64,000 nt of DNA from Hymenobacter sp. BRD67 (GTDB lineage: Bacteria; Bacteroidota; Bacteroidia; Cytophagales; Hymenobacteraceae), in the NCBI RefSeq assembly GCF_013256425.1, contig NZ_CP053905.1:1-64000 (forward strand), given 5' to 3'. The notes beneath the pieces are model-generated. The model searched no databases, was not told the DNA's origin, and saw only the letters and a program-made list of their open reading frames with translations. This document shows, piece by piece, positions 49,400 through 57,011 of the stretch (position 1 is its first letter; every line of letters starts with the position of its first letter). The position numbers and the translations under genes were made by a program.

Positions 49400-49566
49400 T
49401 TAGAATTGCGTCTGCACGAACTCGTGGGCGTAGGCTTTCACCTGGTCACGCACGCTTCGGAACAGGTCCATAGGCGCTGCGGGTAGCCGAGCTGCTGGCC
49501 GTGCCCGTGCAAACGGTGCTGGCGGCGGCCCTGGCCGACGCGCAGGTGGCCGGGACTGCTGGCTAG
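49400..49566. other. Gene remnants between the nuclease-like gene and HigBA
   Basis: Two short fragments are visible: MDLFRSVRDQVKAYAHEFVQ on the minus strand (49471-49400) and RVAELLAVPVQTVLAAALAD on the plus strand ending at 49566. Both look like ends of once longer genes. No complete gene is supported. Confidence 0.3.
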
Positions 49567-49913
49567 GCGTGCATCAAGACAAACTCAGCGGGAATGTTCA
49601 GCTTGGTGTACAGGCGGCGGCCCAGGTCCATGTTGACGGCGCGCTTGCCGTTGAGCACTTCGCTCAGGCGGCTGTTCGTAATGCCCAGCAGCTGCGCCAG
49701 CTCCTGCTTTTTCAGGCGGTGCTCGAACATGTAGCGCTCGATTCGAAAAATGAGCGAGTCCGGCCGCACTGGGGCATGGCCGTGGCTGTCTTCGTAGGCC
49801 TCTAGGGCCTGGCCCAGCGCTTCCATTTCGGGTAGGCTAGCGGGGTTATTGCTATCAAGGGCTTCCAAGCGGCTCATACTAGCCCGGTACTCTGCCTCGG
49901 TTTGGATAGTCAT
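49563..49913 (-). CDS. higA: HigA-type antitoxin
   Basis: The protein has 116 residues from ATG 49913 (MTIQTEAEYRASMSRLEALD). An upstream extension in the same frame would cover the toxin gene and is not used. The HTH is RLKKQELAQLLGITNSRLSE then VLNGKRAVNMDLGRRLYTKL, the HigA/XRE form. It follows the toxin gene, the usual order of HigBA modules, and would bind the palindrome at 50340-50356. Confidence 0.8.
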   Translation of the reverse strand: MTIQTEAEYRASMSRLEALDSNNPASLPEMEALGQALEAYEDSHGHAPVRPDSLIFRIERYMFEHRLKKQELAQLLGITNSRLSEVLNGKRAVNMDLGRRLYTKLNIPAEFVLMHA

Positions 49914-49962
49914 AGTATACAGTTTTAGAGTTTTACAGTTGGTTGGGAGACGACTCCCAGGC

Positions 49963-50274
49963 TCAGAGGTTCGCGATGTCGGTGATGCGGTCATACTCCG
50001 CGTGCGTACCAATGAAACGGACAAAAATCTGGCCGGTGAATTCTGGCAGGCGCGAGTAGTTAATCTTAACAATCAGGCGGTAGCGGTTGCGCAGCAGGTT
50101 AAAAACCCAGCGGTTGTTCCCGACGTGGGTAGCGCTGGGGTCATAGGCTTTTATTTCGGCCGCATTGGTCCAATTCGCGGCTTTCATATCATCGTAGAGT
50201 TCCCAAATGGCATTTGCTACGTCCAGGTGTTCTATCGCATATCTTCTTAATTCTTGCTTGGTTAGTACATTCAT
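49963..50274 (-). CDS. higB: HigB-type mRNA interferase toxin
   Basis: The protein has 103 residues and is intact (MNVLTKQELRRYAIEHLDVA). It matches the HigB_toxin family: ANWTNAAEIKAYDPSATHVG, then WVFNLLRNRYRLIVKINYSR and QIFVRFIGTHAEYDRI. The conserved VFN, NxYRL and THAEYD motifs carry the catalytic and ribosome-contact residues of ribosome-dependent RNases. It is first in the operon, with higA 49 nt behind. Confidence 0.85.
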   Translation of the reverse strand: MNVLTKQELRRYAIEHLDVANAIWELYDDMKAANWTNAAEIKAYDPSATHVGNNRWVFNLLRNRYRLIVKINYSRLPEFTGQIFVRFIGTHAEYDRITDIANL

Positions 50275-50335
50275 AATTAGTCTGTTATCTCATAAATACG
50301 CTAGCTCATAATTGGCTGTTTGGTGGCTAACAACC

Positions 50336-50356
50336 CAAAGGTAAATTAAATTTACC
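50336..50356 (-). promoter_or_regulatory. Promoter and operator of higBA
   Basis: GGTAAAT and ATTTACC (50340-50346 and 50350-50356) form a palindrome around TAA. On the minus strand it overlaps the perfect -7 box TACCTTTG (50343-50336). This layout suits repression by the HigA or HigBA complex. Confidence 0.6.
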
Positions 50357-50413
50357 AAAAGCGAAAATTATTCACTTAAAACGAAAATATGGGCATTTGC
50401 TTCGGCGCTCAGC

Positions 50414-50725
50414 CTAGCCAGGTCGGGCCAGCGTCGAGGTGGCGAACATATCTACCCAGCGCACATACTCTTTCGCTGAAAGTCGATGCACCAGGTAATC
50501 GGGCAGACTCAAGCCCCGCGCCGTGAGTACCCATTCTTGAAAAGAAGGCAAGCCAGTTGCCCAGCAATGTGCCCAGCCGGCGTGGTACAGGCCCGGCCGC
50601 GAAGCCAGCGGCTGCGCATCGACCCAGCCGACAAACTCCTCATCGGTGGGCACCAGCCCGAGGGCGAGCGCCTGGCGCAGGTAGTCTTGGGCCAGCGCGT
50701 CCATCCGTTGGGTGAAATCCTGCAT
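50414..50725 (-). CDS. Small hypothetical protein
   Basis: The protein has 103 residues and is intact (MQDFTQRMDALAQDYLRQAL). It is helical, with EEFVGWVDAQPLASRPGLYH and LSAKEYVRWVDMFATSTLAR. No family is recognised. It follows the tra operon on the same strand but is separated by a terminator. Confidence 0.5.
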   Translation of the reverse strand: MQDFTQRMDALAQDYLRQALALGLVPTDEEFVGWVDAQPLASRPGLYHAGWAHCWATGLPSFQEWVLTARGLSLPDYLVHRLSAKEYVRWVDMFATSTLARPG

Positions 50726-50750
50726 ATAAAAGCGGTTTCTGGAAAATGAA

Positions 50751-50778
50751 AATGCCTGGCCATTAATGACCAGGCATT
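50751..50778 (-). terminator. Terminator at the end of the tra operon
   Basis: AATGCCTGG and CCAGGCATT flank a short loop and form a perfect 9-bp stem. On the minus strand the stem is followed by TTTTCATTTTCC. It lies about 60 nt after the traN stop at 50841 and is a good end for the tra transcript. Confidence 0.65.
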
Positions 50779-50840
50779 AGAAATAGGGTTTTGAACCGGG
50801 TGCCGATACCAAGTTTGGCCCAGCGTATCCGGCCGGGCGC

Positions 50841-51992
50841 TTAGTTAAAAGTTCGCGCCTTTAGCAGGTCCGAGTTGGCAAGCTTGAGCTTGATATTGCG
50901 TCCGCCACCTTTCTCATACAGCTCGATTATCAGCTGCTTTTGCTCGGGGATGGTGAACTTCTTGAAGATGTAGACCTGCTGCAACTTGCCCTGGGCATCT
51001 ATCTTTTTCTTGGCCCCGTTGTAAACGTAAATGGGGTTAATCTCAATGGCTTGCTCGGCCGTGCGCTTGGCCACCTGCTTGTCCTGAATGTAGAATTTGA
51101 CAAAGTCCACGTCGTAGGTCACGTTCGACTTGTTGGCGACGTGCAGCGGAAAAAACAGCGTCTCCTGCTGGTAGCCCACCGCCCCGGCGCGCAGGCTGAG
51201 CTGGTTGGCGCTTTCGCTGGCCGACGTGCCGCCCCGCGCCAGCGCCTGCACCGAGTAGGCATCCAGGCTCCCTTGGGGGATAGGCGAGTTGGAGAGGATA
51301 GCGCCGCCCGTCGCGGCGGTAGCCTGGTCTTCGCCCGCGGCCCCGCCGGCCGCGCCCATGTCAAAGCTGAGCACCTTGGGGTCGTGCTGGTAGTTGACCA
51401 GGAACATGTACAGCTTACCGCCCGAGGTCAAGACCGTCATGTTGGCTTCGGGGAAGGCGCTGCTGGCGGCTTTCACCCGCACGATATTTTCAGCGCCGGT
51501 GGCCTTCGCGGCGATGATGCCGGGGTTGCCCAGGTCCACGTAGGTGACCGGGTAGGGAAAAACCAGGTGAGTAGTCTTCTGGTCGCTGACGTAGAGCGGC
51601 GTCACGGGCAGCTTGCTCGCCTCCCCGTTCGCGCCCAGGTCGAGGCCGAGCAGCTTGGGGCTGCGCTGGTAGTTGACCACGAACGTGTAGAGCTTACCCC
51701 CGGTGGTCAGCACCGTCATGTTGGTTTCGCCGAAGCCAGAGCCGGCCGCCTTCACCCGCACGATGTTTTCGGAGCCGGTGGCTTTGGCCGCGATGATGCC
51801 CGAGCTACCCAGGTCCACATAGGTGACGGGCTGCGGAAAGACCAGGTGGGTGGTTTTCAGGTCGCTCACATACAGGTTGATGGTCGGCAGCTTATTCGCT
51901 TCGGTAACGTTGGCTACTTTCTGAGCTACTGCGTGGGTAGGCCGGAGAGCAGCGAATGCGAGGGCCAGGGCCAGGCAGGAGGTGGTTTTCAT
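50841..51992 (-). CDS. traN: Conjugative transposon TraN (DUF4138), with a duplicated domain
   Basis: Outer part of the type IV-like transfer apparatus in Bacteroidetes conjugative elements. The protein has 383 residues and is intact, with a signal peptide (MKTTSCLALALAFAALRPTH, then AVAQ). Two nearly identical copies of about 93 residues follow: KLPTINLYVSDLKTTHLVFP (from residue 34) and KLPVTPLYVSDQKTTHLVFP (from residue 127). The DUF4138-type C-terminal domain (NVTYDVDFVKFYIQDKQVAK, then YIFKKFTIPEQKQLIIELYE) ends the protein. Ordinary TraN proteins have one such N-terminal repeat, so this is a local duplication. Confidence 0.88.
   Translation of the reverse strand: MKTTSCLALALAFAALRPTHAVAQKVANVTEANKLPTINLYVSDLKTTHLVFPQPVTYVDLGSSGIIAAKATGSENIVRVKAAGSGFGETNMTVLTTGGKLYTFVVNYQRSPKLLGLDLGANGEASKLPVTPLYVSDQKTTHLVFPYPVTYVDLGNPGIIAAKATGAENIVRVKAASSAFPEANMTVLTSGGKLYMFLVNYQHDPKVLSFDMGAAGGAAGEDQATAATGGAILSNSPIPQGSLDAYSVQALARGGTSASESANQLSLRAGAVGYQQETLFFPLHVANKSNVTYDVDFVKFYIQDKQVAKRTAEQAIEINPIYVYNGAKKKIDAQGKLQQVYIFKKFTIPEQKQLIIELYEKGGGRNIKLKLANSDLLKARTFN
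51336..51614 (-). repeat. TraN internal repeat, copy 2
   Basis: Codons 127-219 of traN repeat codons 34-126 with a 279-nt offset. The second copy reads YVSDQKTTHLVFPYPVTYVD. Confidence 0.8.
51615..51893 (-). repeat. TraN internal repeat, copy 1
   Basis: Codons 34-126 of traN, partner of the copy at 51336-51614. This copy reads YVSDLKTTHLVFPQPVTYVD. Confidence 0.8.
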
Positions 51993-52002
51993 AATTCTGA
52001 GG

Positions 52003-53184
52003 TTAGTCCTTATCGACTTTAAGCATGATGTTGTAGCCCGCTTTCAGCCGCACTTTCACGAGGCGAATCTTCTTCTGACCGAGGCTCTTCACGGCGTTGA
52101 CGGCTACCCCGGCGGCGGCCGTGGTGGGGTCGCCGCTCATGGTCATCATGTCGGCCGCGCCCATCGCGTCGGCCCCGGCCTGCTTCGAGGCATCCCGCGT
52201 AATAGCGCCCGGAATGTGCAGGCCTTCCAGCCCGTCCACATCGTACACTTCCAGCGAGGCCGGGAAGATGTTGTTGCCCGATTTGAGGGTTTCGATGGTG
52301 ATGGTGAGGCGCTCGCCGGCTAGCGCGCACTTGCCGTAGATGAAGGTGTTGGCAGCCAGCCGGTGGCCATTGACCACGGCCGCGTCGGTGAGGCGCATCT
52401 TCACCAGCGAGCCGCTGACTACTTCCTGCGATTCGTGAATGACGGCCGCCAGCGTGTTGGCCCCCATCCCCGACGTGCTCCCATCATCCAGCCCCTGGAA
52501 GGAGGCCGTGCGCTTCTTGCCCGTGCCATTGGAGCCAAGGTGCGAGACAATCGCATCCTCATCAACCATCAACGCCCTGGTGGTGGGCTTCTTCTTGACG
52601 ACCGCCGGCTTACTCACCGTCACGGCCGAGCCGCCCGCGCTGGCCGTGGCCATCGACTGAGCGTTGATGCGCTCCAGGCTAGCCTGGGTGCGGGCCTCGT
52701 CCAGCTCACGCAGATGCTGCGCCCGCATCAGTTCCATCTGCTGCTCGGGCGAAAGGGCCGACACCCCGCCGGGGGCTACCTGCCCGCTCGACTGCTGGGC
52801 CGCCTGCACCGTAGCCAGCTGCTTTTGCGCCGCCAGCACCGCCGCATCGCTGGAAGCCGTGGCCGGCTGGCCGCTGGTGGCCACGCCATAGGCCAGGCCC
52901 CCCGCTTTGGTCGTGTCCACCTTGCCATTTACCAGGTCGCGGTTGCGCAGCGAATCAACCGGCGCAGCGTAGGCCGCCAGCTTGCTGCTGGTGATGGTGG
53001 AGGTACCCGCTTTGGGCAAATCCATATTGATGCCGGCCTGCACCGGGGCCGCGCCGGAGGCCACCGCGCCCTTGCCGCCATCACCCAGCCAGAACATAGC
53101 CGCCATAAATGGCACTCCCACAACCGGAATGAATGTGGCCATCTTGCGCGTCCGGTAGAACTGCGCGTCTTTGGTAGTAGCCAT
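52003..53184 (-). CDS. traM: Conjugative transposon TraM
   Basis: The protein has 393 residues and is intact. It starts MATTKDAQFYRTRKMATFIP, with one membrane segment (FIPVVGVPFMAAMFWLG) near residues 18-34. A low-complexity Ala/Ser/Gln linker follows. The conserved C-terminal TraM domain includes GANTLAAVIHESQEVVSGSL, FIYGKCALAGERLTITIETL and IFPASLEVYDVDGLEGLHIP. It is an envelope-spanning VirB10-like component of the transfer machine. It lies between traK and traN, 10 nt from traN. Confidence 0.9.
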   Translation of the reverse strand: MATTKDAQFYRTRKMATFIPVVGVPFMAAMFWLGDGGKGAVASGAAPVQAGINMDLPKAGTSTITSSKLAAYAAPVDSLRNRDLVNGKVDTTKAGGLAYGVATSGQPATASSDAAVLAAQKQLATVQAAQQSSGQVAPGGVSALSPEQQMELMRAQHLRELDEARTQASLERINAQSMATASAGGSAVTVSKPAVVKKKPTTRALMVDEDAIVSHLGSNGTGKKRTASFQGLDDGSTSGMGANTLAAVIHESQEVVSGSLVKMRLTDAAVVNGHRLAANTFIYGKCALAGERLTITIETLKSGNNIFPASLEVYDVDGLEGLHIPGAITRDASKQAGADAMGAADMMTMSGDPTTAAAGVAVNAVKSLGQKKIRLVKVRLKAGYNIMLKVDKD

Positions 53185-53189
53185 AGTGC

Positions 53190-53804
53190 CTAGCGGGAAA
53201 TGGTGGAGAGCGTGTTGTTTTGCAGTACCCGCCAGTTTTCCATAATGAAGCCGTGGGGGTTGTTTTCCGAGCGCGTCACGTCGCGCAGGGTGCAGTCGGC
53301 TATCAGGTCGCGGTTGGTAATCGACGTGGCCCGAATCAGGCGCTGGTGGGCGTAGGTGCGGGCCGTGAATGGGCGGTTTTTGCTCAGCACCACGCTATCC
53401 ACCGTGATTTCCATGCTGATGTTGGCCGCAATCAGGTCGTTGTAAAAGCCTTTCTCCTTCAGGTTTTCATACTCCCGCTTCGCCGAGTTGTCGGCCAGGT
53501 ACAGCGCCTTGTTGATGTTACCGTCAATAGCCTTCTGGTCGGGGTCTAGTGTGAAAAAATCCTCGTGAAACTGCTTGACGTGGGCGCGGGCTTCTACCGG
53601 CCGGTCAGCCCGTGCATCCCGCGCCCCGGCCGTGAGCAGTTGCCCCCCTTCAATCACGTAGATGCGATTGGCTGCTGCTGCCGAGTTTTGGAAGGAGAAG
53701 TAGGCCACTGTGATGGCCAGAATCAGGCACGAGGCAATGAAAATGATAGCCAGCGTCTTCACCTGCTTAAAGGCCGAATCGATGGTTTTTAGGGATTCAA
53801 ACAT
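53190..53804 (-). CDS. traK: Conjugative transposon TraK
   Basis: The protein has 204 residues and is intact. It starts MFESLKTIDSAFKQVKTLAI, with a membrane helix (LAIIFIASCLILAITVAYFS) near residues 18-37. The soluble domain has ARAHVKQFHEDFFTLDPDQK, then ANISMEITVDSVVLSKNRPF and LIADCTLRDVTRSENNPHGF. This is the VirB8-like TraK of Bacteroidetes elements. It is 5 nt upstream of traM, in the conserved order. Confidence 0.9.
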   Translation of the reverse strand: MFESLKTIDSAFKQVKTLAIIFIASCLILAITVAYFSFQNSAAAANRIYVIEGGQLLTAGARDARADRPVEARAHVKQFHEDFFTLDPDQKAIDGNINKALYLADNSAKREYENLKEKGFYNDLIAANISMEITVDSVVLSKNRPFTARTYAHQRLIRATSITNRDLIADCTLRDVTRSENNPHGFIMENWRVLQNNTLSTISR

Positions 53805-53849
53805 GGTAGTTGATGCTAGAGGGAAGAAGTGGGGCGCGGTCCTGATTTA

Positions 53850-55010
53850 TTAGGCGTTGTTGCCAGTGCGGCCGAAGTAGCCCCCCACCCTTTCTCGCAA
53901 CGCGGTGCCGGCCCGGTGGCCCGCCTGCTCGCCCCGCGTCATGTTGCCGAAGCCGGTGCCACCGGCCATTCCCTGCCCCATGCCAATAGCACCGCCCATG
54001 CCAGTAGCCGCACCCGAGACACCACTAGCCCCGGCCCGGCCCGCCACCCCGGCAGCCGCCCCAGCGCCAGCCGCTGCCCCGGTGGCTGCGCCGATGAAGG
54101 CGCTGGACATCTGGCTGGCACCGCTGGCGGCAATGAGCATTTCCGTGATTTTCGGAATCAGCGCGTACCCCACAATGGCAATGCAGAGGAATACCAGGTA
54201 GCCGAAATCGGCGGAGTCAACCCCCGCGTTCGCATTCAGCCGGTCTACGTCAGATTGAAGCATCTGCACCTGGAAGGTGGCCATCATTGCACCAAAGACG
54301 TTGGCCACCGGCACCCAAAGCGAAATCGTAATGAAGTTACCCAGCCACTTGGTGATGCCGCCGCCAAAGCCCGGAAAAATGGCAATACCGAACGTGAGCG
54401 GCCCGAGCACCGAAAGCACGATGAGCAGAAACGTGGACATGACGCTAATCAGCAGGCGGGCCGCGACGTGGAACAACTCAAGCGTGTTCTTCATCCACTC
54501 CCGGAAATTCTGGTTTACATCGTAGGCAATCTTGTTGAAGGAAAGGCTCATGCGGTCCCCGATGCCGCCCATGCCGGTAGGTCCGGCCAGGTCCTTCAGC
54601 TTTTGCTCGTAGGCATCGTTGGTAGCGAAGTCCTTGTTTTCTGGCTTGCTGTCCAGAATGCGCTTTTTCTCCGTTTGCAGCCGGTCGATTTCCGCAGATT
54701 TGTCCATCCGTATCGAGTCGGTGCTATGTGATATAGCTCCCGTCATGCCGCGCAGGCCCTGGCACAGCTGCGGGAACAGCAGGATGCAGAGGCCGATGAG
54801 GAACGGCCGCAGCAGCGGGTACACGTCGATGGCTTCCGACCGGGCGATGTGCCCCCACACTTTGGAGCTGATATAGATGAGGGCCCCTACCCCGCCGATG
54901 GCTCGCCCCAGGGTGGTGAACTGCGATACGAGCGGCATCATATTGTCGTAGAGCTGAGTAAGCATCACCTCTAGCGCATCCATTTGCGCTACGACGGTAT
55001 TGATATCCAT
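53850..55010 (-). CDS. traJ: Conjugative transposon TraJ
   Basis: Polytopic inner-membrane transfer protein. The start is ATG 55010 (MDINTVVAQMDALEVMLTQL), giving 386 residues. Membrane segments include AIGGVGALIYISSKVWGHIA, PFLIGLCILLFPQLCQGLRG, LLISVMSTFLLIVLSVLGPL and FGYLVFLCIAIVGYALIPKI. A Gly/Ala-rich C-terminal tail follows. The extended frame to 55121 lacks support and overlaps the previous gene. Confidence 0.9.
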   Translation of the reverse strand: MDINTVVAQMDALEVMLTQLYDNMMPLVSQFTTLGRAIGGVGALIYISSKVWGHIARSEAIDVYPLLRPFLIGLCILLFPQLCQGLRGMTGAISHSTDSIRMDKSAEIDRLQTEKKRILDSKPENKDFATNDAYEQKLKDLAGPTGMGGIGDRMSLSFNKIAYDVNQNFREWMKNTLELFHVAARLLISVMSTFLLIVLSVLGPLTFGIAIFPGFGGGITKWLGNFITISLWVPVANVFGAMMATFQVQMLQSDVDRLNANAGVDSADFGYLVFLCIAIVGYALIPKITEMLIAASGASQMSSAFIGAATGAAAGAGAAAGVAGRAGASGVSGAATGMGGAIGMGQGMAGGTGFGNMTRGEQAGHRAGTALRERVGGYFGRTGNNA

Positions 55011-55053
55011 AAAAAAGGAAGGCTGGTGGGTGGAAAAGGAAGAGTGTAAATGC

Positions 55054-55700
55054 TTATCGCTTACCCATGAGGGAAAGCACCGAAGCGCGGTCCTGGGTGG
55101 TCTGGGCCTGCATTCGCGCAATAGCCCGGCATTTGGAGGTGTAGTAGTTCATCAGGTCATGCTGACTGCCGATTTTATCGGCAATGTTGTTGATGAACTC
55201 GATGCGCTCAGGGTCCGTCATCTTCGCCTTGCCGGCGCTGAGCACGCCCACCAGCTCACTGAGCAGCCCGATATTTTCATTCAGAATGCCTTGGTAGATG
55301 GTCGTGGCCCCGAGAGCTGGGCAGTCGATAGCCCCTTGGTGCGCAGCTCCGGCAGGATGCTGGAATACAGGCCAATCATGCCGGTTTGGTGGTCGTAGAT
55401 TTCCTGAACCCGCCGATAGGTCCGCACGCCGGGGCTGATTTGCAGCAGGCTGCTGTACCACTGGTCGTGCAACTGCTGGGTCTGGTCAATAACGCCTTTA
55501 ATCTGACCGCTTACCGCCGTCATATCTCCCGCGAGGGCTTTGCCCTGCGCGAGCAAAGTGCCCGAAACAGTCTGGTGGGTAATCTGCTTGCGCGAAATCT
55601 GCTCCGAAACAGGGGCTGAGATAACGGCCGGTAACTGGGCATGGGCGCGGTGAGCACCGGCTACGAGCACGAAGGCCCATAGCTTGGGAAGGAATTTCAT
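55054..55700 (-). CDS. TraI-like periplasmic conjugation protein, copy 1 (frameshifted)
   Basis: It starts at ATG 55700 (MKFLPKLWAFVLVAGAHRAH), with a signal peptide ending AQ. The frame changes near 55320, after which TIYQGILNENIGLLSELVGV leads to the stop at 55054. It shares RTYRRVQEIYDHQTGMIGLY and KMTDPERIEFINNIADKIGS then LMNYYTSKC with the next gene. These resemble the TraI/TrbJ-type helical proteins found between traG and traJ. The product is about 215 residues. Confidence 0.65.
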
Positions 55701-55732
55701 AGCCGTAAGCTTTAGGTAGTGAGACCCCTACC

Positions 55733-56382
55733 CTACCGGGCCGAAGTCATAAAGGAGCGCAGCGATTGCAGGTCCTGCGCGTTTTCTTTGGCCGTGCGCA
55801 TCATCATCAGGTTGCGCGAAGTGTAGTAGTTGAGCAAGCCGGCTTGGTCGGTAATCTTCCTGTCCAACTGGTCGATGAAGCGCATCCGCTCGGCATCCGT
55901 CATTTTGAGCATGGCCGGGCTGACAATCGTTTGCAGGTCTGAAATCGTGGTGGAGCTTTCGGCTAGCATCTTGCCATAAATGGTTGTCATGTCCGACAGC
56001 TGCGTGGGCGTGATGTAGGGCGACTGGCGCAGTACCTCGATAGCTGACGAGTACTGCGAGATGATTTGCGTCTGTTTCTCGAAGATGTTGCGCACCCGCC
56101 GGTAGTCGCGCACGGCCGAGCTGACCGATAGCAGGCCATCGTACCAGTTCTTGGCCATGAGCATGTTCTTCTCCGAGAACATTTTGGTCAACTCCTGCTC
56201 CTTCACGCCCGAGGCGACCAGCTTGTTAGCCGCCGACGACAGCACTTTCATAGTGCTTTGCAGACCGGTTTGCACGCCCCCTGAACTTCCAGCACCGGGG
56301 CAGTCACCACGAGTTGAGCCGAGGCCCGCGAGATGGTGAAGCCCAGCAGTGCCAGGCTCCAGATTCCTGCTTTCAGATTCAT
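55733..56382 (-). CDS. TraI-like periplasmic conjugation protein, copy 2 (frameshifted)
   Basis: It starts at ATG 56382 (MNLKAGIWSLALLGFTISRA), with a signal peptide ending SAQ. A G5-run undercall near 56278 shifts the frame, then VQTGLQSTMKVLSSAANKLV runs to the stop at 55733. The motifs RDYRRVRNIFEKQTQIISQY and KMTDAERMRFIDQLDRKITD with LLNYYTSRN are shared with the neighbouring copy. It is likely a paralogue arising by tandem duplication. Helical throughout, about 216 residues. Confidence 0.65.
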
Positions 56383-56427
56383 AATGAGGGAAAAGGAAGG
56401 GTGGAGAAGGGTGGATAGTTAGTGCCG

Positions 56428-56985
56428 CTACCGTCGGTCGCGGGTGTAGGGGTGCTCCAGGTACATCATGTGCCGCGCAGCGCCCAGGCGAACGTGCTGC
56501 ATGCCGTCCCAGGCCATTTGCAGCTGGGGCAGGGCTTTGTCGGAGGTTGGGGCCGGGTTGTCCTGCGTGAGTGGGACCAGCGACTTGGCCACCGTCTCAC
56601 ACTCGCCCGCAAAGCCATCCCACTGTTTAGCATCTTCGGGCTTCACTTTTTTCAGGCCCCGCGACTTGGCCACCATGCGCAGCACGGCGCGGTAGTTTTT
56701 CCAAGTGCCCTCGGCCAGCGGGTGCGCTTTGATGCCCGAGCTTAGCTCGCTGCCATACCAGGCACCGACTGCCTGCGTGTAGGCCCGCGCCGCCACAGCG
56801 TCGGCCGGAGCCCCACTAGGAAGCGTCACCAAGCTATCGGCAAAAGCAGTCGCCGCCGACACTTCGGGCAGCGCGGCCACTGCCGCAGTTGGTGCGCCGG
56901 CCGCAGCCCCAGGAGCCGAAGAATCAACTCCGCCGCAGCCGGCCAGGGCCAGCAGCATTCCTACTGAAAGCAAGGTGGTTTTCAT
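56428..56985 (-). CDS. Lipoprotein in the tra operon
   Basis: The protein has 185 residues and is intact. The signal and lipobox are MKTTLLSVGMLLALAGCGGV, with the lipidated Cys at residue 17. A Pro/Ala-rich stretch follows, then a helical domain (AYTQAVGAWYGSELSSGIKA, then YRAVLRMVAKSRGLKKVKPE). It lies between traG and the traI-like pair. An envelope-anchored accessory of the transfer machine is likely. No named family is recognised. Confidence 0.65.
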   Translation of the reverse strand: MKTTLLSVGMLLALAGCGGVDSSAPGAAAGAPTAAVAALPEVSAATAFADSLVTLPSGAPADAVAARAYTQAVGAWYGSELSSGIKAHPLAEGTWKNYRAVLRMVAKSRGLKKVKPEDAKQWDGFAGECETVAKSLVPLTQDNPAPTSDKALPQLQMAWDGMQHVRLGAARHMMYLEHPYTRDRR

Positions 56986-57011
56986 ATTTTCTTCCCTTTT
57001 GTTGAAATGGA

